Shown here one piece after another: positions 53,700 to 59,124 of a DNA stretch of 59,124 nt. This DNA is from Prochlorococcus sp. AG-402-K14. GTDB taxonomy: Bacteria > Cyanobacteriota > Cyanobacteriia > PCC-6307 > Cyanobiaceae. Every line of letters begins with the position of its first letter. Position 1 is the stretch's first letter. The position numbers were made by a program, and so were the translations under genes. A model generated the notes under the pieces. That model was not told the DNA's origin, searched no databases, and saw nothing but the letters and a program-made list of their open reading frames with translations. The stretch is taken from the NCBI GenBank assembly GCA_003216815.1, contig QCIG01000010.1, positions 1-59,124 on the forward strand, read 5' to 3'.

Positions 53700-54050
53700 T
53701 CAAGAGCTTACACCTCTTGCTTCGCGGGACTTTCTTAAAAGGTCATGGTCTTCTCTCGCTCTTTTGTCAAGACTGGCTATGTCTTTCCTTGCTTTCTGAT
53801 CAATTTTTTGAATATCTTCTCTTGCTCTTTGATCTAGAAGTGCAATATCTTTTCTCGCTCTTTGATCAATGTTTTCAAGGTCGGCTCTCGCTCTTTGATC
53901 AACATTCTCTAAATCTATTTTTGCTTTCTCTACCATGCTTGTCATTGAGTCGACCATCATTGATAACGCTGAGGGGACTCGTTTCCCAGAAGGAGAAAGA
54001 GCTACCTGCTCATTAAGGCTAATATTAGGGTTTGCTCGATTCGAAGCCAT
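53700..54050 (-). CDS. Hendecad-repeat coiled-coil protein
   Basis: 116 aa. Residues 42-107 are six consecutive 11-residue repeats, of pattern (R/K)AR-K/E-D-I/L-x-x-(I/L)-D-Q/K, for example RARADLENIDQ, RARKDIALLDQ and RAREDIQKIDQ. At the DNA level this is a 33-bp near-repeat with a shared GCTCTTTGATC-type core. The 11-residue period fits a right-handed or straight hendecad coiled coil. The N-terminal 41 residues are Ser/Met-rich (SALSMMVDSMTSMVEKA), the C-terminus is basic (RKSREARGVSS). No function is recognised; a structural, DNA- or membrane-associating rod is likely. Confidence 0.82.
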   Translation of the reverse strand: MASNRANPNISLNEQVALSPSGKRVPSALSMMVDSMTSMVEKAKIDLENVDQRARADLENIDQRARKDIALLDQRAREDIQKIDQKARKDIASLDKRAREDHDLLRKSREARGVSS

Positions 54051-54517
54051 AGATTTAATTAAAATAGGCTTGCATTAATTAGAAGCCATTTCCTTTGTCT
54101 TTCTATTATCTCTTTTTATAAGCCTAATAAATAAAAACCTTCTGAAGAAAAACGAGATGTAATAGTATTTACTAATTTGGGATGAAAAGCTCATTTCGCT
54201 TTATTGATATATTTCAAGCTTTTGATGGAACCTGAGACTTTTTTTTAATGAAGCCATGAGAATTTGTCATTAACAAATAAATAACAAAGATAAGAAAAGG
54301 AGTAATATCTTAATTTATCTTTTCTGGGACGATATAATTTCTATATTTTGAGATAATTTTAGGATGATTGAAGTCTATAATTAAATTTTCAAAAGGTTCA
54401 AAAAACTATCTATTTCTTCAAATAGACAAATTAAACCTTATTATATTTTTAGTTTAATTTAAATTCAGCTAAAGAAGAATATGTTTTATAAGATTCAAAG
54501 AATTAAAGTGTTTATAG
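54051..54517. other. 467-bp AT-rich spacer, no gene recognised
   Basis: No convincing ORF or RNA. Short direct/inverted copies of TAGGCTT / AAGCC / AAGCCTA occur at about 54065-54125, too weak to name. Promoter of the leftward repeat gene is presumably inside. Confidence 0.4.
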
Positions 54518-54736
54518 TTAATTTTCTTTTGGATAAAGCTTTGCTATCCTCTCCTTTTGCCTTTCTATTTCTAGTTTTTCTCTTTTTCTATCCTTGTAGG
54601 AATCATTATCTTCATTAAGTCTGAAAAAGACAAAATAGAACATAATGCCTGTAAATATTAATCCTATGAAAAGGACCCAAAAGCCAATAAAACCTGTAGG
54701 AGATAAGTAGTCAAGCCTAAATAAACCATTATCCAT
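54518..54736 (-). CDS. Small single-helix membrane protein with charged tail
   Basis: 72 aa. One membrane helix (TGFIGFWVLFIGLIFTGIMF, residues about 14-35) is followed by a short linker and a highly charged helical tail (DRKREKLEIERQKERIAKLY). The tail probably faces the cytosol. The Prochlorococcus-like small-protein shape argues that it is real. ATG at 54736. No family is recognised. Confidence 0.65.
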   Translation of the reverse strand: MDNGLFRLDYLSPTGFIGFWVLFIGLIFTGIMFYFVFFRLNEDNDSYKDRKREKLEIERQKERIAKLYPKEN

Positions 54737-54924
54737 GCTTTATATTTATATAATTTGTTCTTCTATGTTATCTATTTTCATTAGAAACAGTACAAAATTT
54801 GATTTTTTTGGAAATCTAATCCTAAAAACCTTGAACTTATAAGGCATTATTTTTAATAATAAGAATTTTTACGCATTAACACATAATCAAATCTATTTAA
54901 TATTGAAATACTTTCTGATTTAAA

Positions 54925-55059
54925 ATGGAAGAAACCCATAACTACGCAATGAACCTTATTGTTCCATTAATGGGAATTACTCCTTTGCTAATGCTTTTTA
55001 TCTTGAAAGGTGAGAAAAGAACAAAGCGTACAAAAAATTGGACTAGGTCTATCAACTAG
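54925..55059 (+). CDS. Possible 44-aa membrane peptide
   Basis: ATG at 54925, TAG at 55057-55059. It begins MEETHNYAMNLIVPLMGITP, has one hydrophobic helix (LIVPLMGITPLLMLFILKG) and a very basic tail (EKRTKRTKNWTRS). The positive-inside arrangement and clean composition resemble authentic small membrane proteins. It is divergent from the neighbouring 72-aa gene. No family is recognised. Confidence 0.5.
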   Translation: MEETHNYAMNLIVPLMGITPLLMLFILKGEKRTKRTKNWTRSIN

Positions 55060-55408
55060 AATTGTTAGCAAATTTTTTAATAGTCTTTTTTCGCTTTAAC
55101 AAGCAGAAACATTTTGTTTATTTATAAATTTATTAATTCGTAAATAATATATTGGTTCATTTAAAATTTTTTAAAATAAAGTCTCTTGAATACTTCACTG
55201 ATTTTTTACCATCCCTAAGTTTTCTTATCTCTACAGGTAGATATGATTTATGTAATAAATATCAAATTAAAACCAATAACTACGTATTAACTATGCTTTG
55301 TTCGGTTTTCACTCGCACTCAATTAATCTTTTTGCTATATTGATAAGTGATTACATATATAGATATGTATTCGTTTTTTATTCAAAATTTCTAGTCTATT
55401 TATTATCG
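55060..55408. other. AT-rich spacer, no gene recognised
   Basis: Open frames exist but have noise-like composition (Phe, Tyr, Leu, Ile-rich) and no good start; none is called. Confidence 0.4.
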
Positions 55409-55525
55409 ATGCAAAAACAAGAAACCCAGCAATTCGCAAAATTTTTTCTGAAGGATTTAAAGAATAAATCTGAAAAAAATAACAATGAAAAATCCACTTT
55501 TAATCGACTTGATTGCCTCTCTTAG
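55409..55525 (+). CDS. Doubtful 38-aa ORF
   Basis: ATG at 55409, polar helical peptide (MQKQETQQFAKFFLKDLKNK, then NNNEKSTFNRLDCLS). The frame continues upstream but with noise-like residues, so only the part from this ATG looks coding. It may be a real small protein or chance. Confidence 0.3.
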   Translation: MQKQETQQFAKFFLKDLKNKSEKNNNEKSTFNRLDCLS

Positions 55526-55710
55526 TTATAAAATTGATGTGAAATAAATCAATTTTTTCATTACTTAATGAAATAGGTAATTACTCTCAGATACTCCAAA
55601 TATATATGTAATTAATACCTAATGTCTGCTCTAAAAATTAAATTAATAAAAAATAAAAAAAAACATCTACGAAAAGCATGCTAACAGTAGCTTAGTTTTA
55701 TGGGAGGGGA

Positions 55711-55893
55711 ATGAACAAACCCATTCAAAGAAAAACTACTCTAAAGTGGAGTTCTGATGGGGAGCTTTCTTCTGTTGATATGGCAAGGGTTTTAGAACTT
55801 CTTGCGAATAATGAATTAACTCAATGTGTATTAGCCTGTGATGCAAATAAAAAATCTTCGGAGATACTTTTTCACTTAAAAGAAAGGATATAA
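55711..55893 (+). CDS. Small hypothetical soluble protein
   Basis: 60 aa from ATG 55711, with GGAGG-rich sequence (GGGAGGGGA) just before it, unusual in this window and supporting the start. The product is well balanced (LKWSSDGELSSVDMARVLEL ... VLACDANKKSSEILFHLKERI) with two Cys. It may be a small regulatory or helical-bundle protein; no family is recognised. Confidence 0.6.
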   Translation: MNKPIQRKTTLKWSSDGELSSVDMARVLELLANNELTQCVLACDANKKSSEILFHLKERI

Positions 55894-55978
55894 GTGCATT
55901 TACCTAAAAAAGTTTTGTTAATTTTTCTTGAAACATCTTCTTTAAATAGTATGTTTAGTTACTATTAAATTTAAAAAT

Positions 55979-56125
55979 ATGAAAACAGCACAAGATAGAT
56001 ATTTTGAATGTTTAGAGGTTTGTATTGAAGATGAGCAAGGAAAGTCTTGTCGACAAGTATGTGCTCCTATTCTAAACGATGATCCTTCTGATCACCCAAC
56101 AGTTCCATTGATTAATAAGATTTAA
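55979..56125 (+). CDS. Small four-cysteine protein
   Basis: 48 aa, ATG 55979, TAA 56123-56125. Four Cys stand in an ordered pattern: ECLEVCIED (two, spaced 3) and KSCRQVCAP (two, spaced 3), i.e. CX3C-X(n)-CX3C, resembling a helical hairpin of the twin-CX3C type that could form two disulfides or bind a metal. The rest is acidic with a Pro-rich C-terminus. Not recognised as a named family, but the pattern makes chance unlikely. Confidence 0.6.
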   Translation: MKTAQDRYFECLEVCIEDEQGKSCRQVCAPILNDDPSDHPTVPLINKI

Positions 56126-56319
56126 AGAGATTCTTTCAGAAATATAGATTAATTATTTTTTATATAAATATCTTTTGCCAGATTTCAAATTCATTAGAAC
56201 AAATTGAATAAAGAAAATTATTTTTGGTTTATTATATGATAACTTGATGGTCACTTATATGATTGGTAGTTCTATAAATTTATAAAATCAGCTAGGATTT
56301 AACAAACTTTATTAAAAAT

Positions 56320-56463
56320 ATGGATATTCCAATCACACATATAAATTTATTTAATGCACTATTAGCTCTTTATGTAATTGGTTACCAAATTTCTATATGT
56401 TCAGATTGGAGTTGGATCCCAATGAATAAAGAGGATTATCAACTCCCATACAAAGATAAGTGA
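56320..56463 (+). CDS. Possible 47-aa membrane-associated peptide
   Basis: ATG at 56320, TGA at 56461-56463. It has a hydrophobic helix (INLFNALLALYVIGYQI) followed by a Trp-rich, polar end (CSDWSWIPMNKEDYQLPYKDK). The orderly amphipathic layout suggests a real small protein. No family is recognised. Confidence 0.5.
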   Translation: MDIPITHINLFNALLALYVIGYQISICSDWSWIPMNKEDYQLPYKDK

Positions 56464-56581
56464 AGTAAATTGGGTTAGTATCTTTTGCTAATTTCAAAAA
56501 AAAATATAAAAATAATTCTGGAAATATCTCATATTTTGAAACTATTAAATTGCTAATTTATAATTTTAATACCTTGGGAAA

Positions 56582-56650
56582 ATTGTCGTAGACAATCTTT
56601 GTATGGATTTAATATGTATATTTTGTATCAGCGATCTCTGTATGGCGCTG
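56582..56650. other. Two hairpins between convergent small genes
   Basis: ATTGTC-GTA-GACAAT at 56582-56596 and CAGCG / CGCTG at 56629-56650 stand between two convergent small genes. They could be terminator-like or part of a small RNA. No strong T-run follows either. Confidence 0.3.
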
Positions 56651-56657
56651 AATGATT

Positions 56658-56834
56658 CTATATGTTTTGAACGACATGGAATAGGCCGAATGAATAACCT
56701 CCTATAAGTATCCAACCAAGTATTGCTGAAATTATGGTTGACCTTCTGTTGTGCCTTCTTATTGCATTTTCTATCATTTCATTTACGACCTCTTTATCTA
56801 CTAGATTTGTTGGTTTTGGATTGGTAGAAGTCAT
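56658..56834 (-). CDS. Small single-helix membrane protein
   Basis: 58 aa, ATG at 56834, TAG at 56658. A polar N-terminus (MTSTNPKPTNLVDKEVVNEM) with a basic stretch (IRRHNRRST) precedes one membrane helix (IISAILGWILIGGYSFGLF). The topology is Arg-rich cytoplasmic with a short outer end (HVVQNI). It looks authentic and resembles the small membrane proteins common in Prochlorococcus; no family is recognised. Confidence 0.6.
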   Translation of the reverse strand: MTSTNPKPTNLVDKEVVNEMIENAIRRHNRRSTIISAILGWILIGGYSFGLFHVVQNI

Positions 56835-57284
56835 TGTGTTATGAGAATTTGATTATTTGAGATTTTGGAGTAAATCTTTATTGATCAGATTCAATCAAAG
56901 AATGAATTTGATTTGTTAAGGCTGTTGTTGCCAAAAATGCTAGAAATGGTCGATCATCGCTAGTAGTCGCAGAAGACAAGCAATCAGAGAATATGTAAAT
57001 ATTTGTTAAACTATAATGGATTTTTTTTATTGTTGTGTAGGTAAAATCACTTTAATGTGGTTTTGGTCAGATCTTTTTTCTTTTGACCTTAGGGGGTGAT
57101 AAATTTTTATTCTGAATAAATAAATTCCATATGACTTTTAGTAGTGTTAATAAAAATAGAACTATGTAGTCGTTTTTGCTTGATATTTATAAATAGGTGA
57201 AAAGTAATTCTTTTACCTTGTACTTTTTATTTTGATCTCTTTCCACAGTTGATTTTGAAAACTGTAATAATAAAAATAAAATCA
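56835..57284. other. AT-rich spacer, no gene recognised
   Basis: No convincing ORF. A weak pairing GGTCA / TGACC occurs at 57065-57088, followed by AGGGGGTGAT, a locally GC-richer patch. Nothing can be named. Confidence 0.4.
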
Positions 57285-57437
57285 ATGGTTGGTCTAACAC
57301 CAATAGAACATTATCAGCTTGAAAAGTTAGAGTTTGCTTTGGCATTCTCCCTAACTATTGGTGACAAAATCAGATCAGAACAGATTAAAGATCAAATAGA
57401 AAAAATTGGTTTCAACTATGAAGAACCAGGAACCTAA
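57285..57437 (+). CDS. Small hypothetical protein
   Basis: 50 aa from ATG 57285 (MVGLTPIEHYQLEKLEFALA ... SEQIKDQIEKIGFNYEEPGT). An in-frame TTG at 57249 would add a Lys/Ile-rich stretch that looks like noise. The protein is helical and soluble, with a plausible amphipathic pattern. No family is recognised. Confidence 0.5.
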   Translation: MVGLTPIEHYQLEKLEFALAFSLTIGDKIRSEQIKDQIEKIGFNYEEPGT

Positions 57438-57509
57438 TAATTAGCTTACTGAATTTGATTTATTTTTTTATGCTTATCTCTAATTTAGTTCTGAATAGTT
57501 TTACTTAGG

Positions 57510-57965
57510 TTATAAATTATTTTCATTATTATCGGACTCATTTTTTTCAAGGGTTTTTCTAGTCAAGAAAGAATACGATGCTTGATGTTTCTCTTTCCAT
57601 TCTTTATGTTCTTTGATTTGTTTTTTTAACTTTTCAAGACTTTCTTTCTCTTCGGGGTAAAACTTTTCTAAATATTCGGGGTTTAAATTTATATTACCTT
57701 CAAATTCATATACCATTTCTTCGAATGACTCGCATATGCCTAGGATGTCAGCCATGAAGTCTTCAAACTCATCGATATTGATTTCTTGAAGAACTTTTCT
57801 TAATTTACTTTGACTTGACTCTTCCGGTTCCCACTCTTTTTTTAATACATGAAGGAGATTGAGTTGGCCAATTCTGTCAAGAAGATCCCAATTAGACGCA
57901 TCATCTGCTGAGTAAAAATAGGATCCATCTCCTGATTGATAAAACTTGCCTCTTTCTTTATCCAT
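57510..57965 (-). CDS. Hypothetical acidic, helical protein
   Basis: 151 aa, ATG at 57965. The N-terminal part has a tidy motif-like start (RGKFYQSGDGSYFYSADDAS), then long acidic helices (NIDEFEDFMADILGICESFEEMVYEFEG) and a Lys/Glu-rich coiled-coil-like segment (EESLEKLKKQIKEHKEWKEKH). It has no signal peptide and no membrane segment. Not recognised. Codon use is like neighbours. Confidence 0.65.
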   Translation of the reverse strand: MDKERGKFYQSGDGSYFYSADDASNWDLLDRIGQLNLLHVLKKEWEPEESSQSKLRKVLQEINIDEFEDFMADILGICESFEEMVYEFEGNINLNPEYLEKFYPEEKESLEKLKKQIKEHKEWKEKHQASYSFLTRKTLEKNESDNNENNL

Positions 57966-58162
57966 TTACACTAGGTTTACTTGTTTAAGCATGTGATTTA
58001 CTTTATTTATCACTAGATTTGATTTTTAGTAATGTATAAAAATTTACTATATTTTAGGATAGCATCCATATTGACATCTTAGCATTATTTTTATTCTTTC
58101 CAGATTTTGTATTTTTTTAGTTGAGACATTAAACTTAAATTATGTTCTATTAATTATTACTT

Positions 58163-58564
58163 TTAATTAAAGAAGTCCAAAGGAAAAGGCCCAATTGTCC
58201 TTGCCATTAAATCACTATCATATTTATGACAACTAATTAATATGCCTTCTCCCAATCCATGCTCTATTCTTGCATGTATTTCACCTGTGTTTTGATTTGC
58301 TTTTAAAAAAATGGGGCCATTTGAGGTAGGAAATGTTATACATTTCATAGGATTATAATTGAATTTTTCTTCTATTTTTCTAACTGCATTTAATCCTTCT
58401 TTCAATGAAGGCGACATGACACCTATAGTAAGCCAGTCTGTTTTATGAATAATTAATTTAAGTTGATTGTATAGAATTTTCTTTTGTTCTTTGTTAAGTT
58501 TTGGTGCAGATCTTAATTTATCAAGATCTTCTAATTTTAATATATCACTGTCTTTTGCTGCCAT
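58163..58564 (-). CDS. DUF1824 family protein
   Basis: 133 aa. The family stretches are visible: 'DWLTIGVMSPSLKEGLNAVRKIEE', 'GPIFLKANQNTGEIHARIEHGLGEGILISCH' and the end 'TIGPFPLDFFN'. DUF1824 is a small cyanobacterial/algal family of unknown function. ATG at 58564. It stands alone between two spacers. Confidence 0.85.
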   Translation of the reverse strand: MAAKDSDILKLEDLDKLRSAPKLNKEQKKILYNQLKLIIHKTDWLTIGVMSPSLKEGLNAVRKIEEKFNYNPMKCITFPTSNGPIFLKANQNTGEIHARIEHGLGEGILISCHKYDSDLMARTIGPFPLDFFN

Positions 58565-58891
58565 TTTAACTAATAATTTCCCCTAATCATATCAGACGTG
58601 TAATATAATGATCTTATCTTTAAGAATATTTTGAGAATCTCTTCTTCCTTAGGGTTTTGCTTTTTACATTGTAGAGTAGGCAAACCATTGAATTGATTTA
58701 AAGAGGAATTCTATAGGGATAATTTCTATAAATCTTGTTTCTGATTTTTTATAGAATAATTACATACATATAATTTTATAAGTTAAATTATGATTAATAT
58801 GAATTAGTATAGATATCAATTAACAAACTTTTAGAATGTTCTTAGGATGTATTAATTTATTATATTATTATCTTTTTTCTAAGATCTTAAA
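58565..58891. other. AT-rich spacer, no gene recognised
   Basis: 327 bp, no ORF or structured RNA seen. Confidence 0.45.
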
Positions 58892-59083
58892 TTAATTAAG
58901 ATTATTTGATTCTTTTATCCTCCTGGATTCATGAAGCTGTTCTAGTTCGTTATAGATGTCACGTAAGGATTTTTGGATATGATCCAAATTCTCAATGGAT
59001 CCAAGCGAATTCATTGTTTGGATAAGGCTTTCTTTAGCTTCTATTAAACCTCTACATTCAGCGCTACCAGCTTCATAGGACAT
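58892..59083 (-). CDS. Small helical hypothetical protein
   Basis: 63 aa, ATG at 59083. It is one or two amphipathic helices (GLIEAKESLIQTMNSLGSIEN ... IQKSLRDIYNELEQLHESRR) with a coiled-coil look and a single Cys near the N-terminus (AECRG). The last gene in the window, 41 bp from the edge. No family is recognised. Confidence 0.55.
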   Translation of the reverse strand: MSYEAGSAECRGLIEAKESLIQTMNSLGSIENLDHIQKSLRDIYNELEQLHESRRIKESNNLN

Positions 59084-59124
59084 CTTTATTATTTTTGTTG
59101 TTATTAATATATTATATCTTTTCT

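Noticed and set aside
53717-54016. A plus-strand 99-aa frame rich in Leu, Phe, Ser and Asp
   Set aside because: Its apparent repeats simply mirror the 33-bp repeats of the minus-strand hendecad protein.
55152-55343. A 63-aa plus-strand frame in the right-hand small-ORF region
   Set aside because: Composition (Phe, Leu, Tyr, Lys) is typical of random AT-rich frames and no ordered segment is visible.

Overview
The window is a piece of a Prochlorococcus chromosome. The evidence is very low GC, a CP43-like Pcb chlorophyll antenna protein (23-1075), a plant-type lycopene cyclase, a B12-dependent class II ribonucleotide reductase, 6S RNA directly behind purK, and many cyanobacterial families (Psb32/TPM, DUF2811, DUF3531, DUF1824, CPP1-like, CbiX with a His-rich tail). 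The ecotype cannot be fixed from the sequence. No insertion sequence, phage gene, integrase or CRISPR array was seen; this is ordinary packed chromosome with one loose, small-ORF-rich stretch at the right end.

Layout. 0-8.3 kb: pcb with a strong terminator, a GltS-type symporter, a glutathione-transferase-like gene, a GIY-YIG/Mug113-like domain fused to membrane helices, then a leftward unit of a 31-aa ORF, lycopene cyclase (probably crtL-e) and a short-chain dehydrogenase, and a POR-like SDR. 8.3-16.5 kb: MscS channel, isochorismatase-like hydrolase, Fur-family regulator, an ArsS-like radical SAM enzyme, an StpA-like glucosylglycerol-phosphate phosphatase, and opposite it a GpsA-like dehydrogenase with an N-acetylhexosamine-kinase-like phosphotransferase. 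16.5-27 kb: metY-metA (metA has the Glu expected of an acetyl-CoA user), an FAD-binding oxidase that seems to start at ATT, CbiX, DUF2811, a GMC oxidoreductase, a lumenal pentapeptide protein and a GT39-like membrane glycosyltransferase. 27-38 kb: a candidate small RNA, tRNA-Ser(UGA), nrdJ, a methyltransferase, prfC, a CPP1-like protein, hslO with an ABC ATPase, DUF3531-rsmE-DUF92, and an SGNH hydrolase. 38-54 kb: a phnD-phnC-phnE-type ABC transporter behind an aspartate-type aminotransferase, a VOC-like protein with a uracil-DNA glycosylase lacking its Fe-S ligands, ispG, a Ctp protease, DUF1543, nadA, a metallophosphoesterase, Psb32, a MidA-like methyltransferase, aroB, purK and 6S RNA. 54-59 kb: a hendecad-repeat protein and a string of small, mostly unrecognised genes in AT-rich spacers.

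Links between genes. MetA and MetY supply homocysteine by the acetylhomoserine route. CbiX belongs to the corrin/siroheme branch and NrdJ consumes B12. CrtL, Pcb, Psb32, the pentapeptide protein, the POR-like SDR and the CPP1-like protein all point to thylakoid work. The phn operon imports a phosphonate-, phosphite- or similar oxyanion.

Most worth a second look: a group of genes whose conserved N-termini lie upstream of any ATG/GTG/TTG (FAD oxidase, metallophosphoesterase, possibly nadA); the UDG without Fe-S cysteines; the 16-A tract abutting the phnD start; the membrane-tethered GIY-YIG-like protein; the dehydrogenase-kinase pair opposite an orphan StpA; the six-fold 11-residue repeat protein; and unassigned structured intergenic segments. 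All family calls come from reading the translated sequence; no database search was run.
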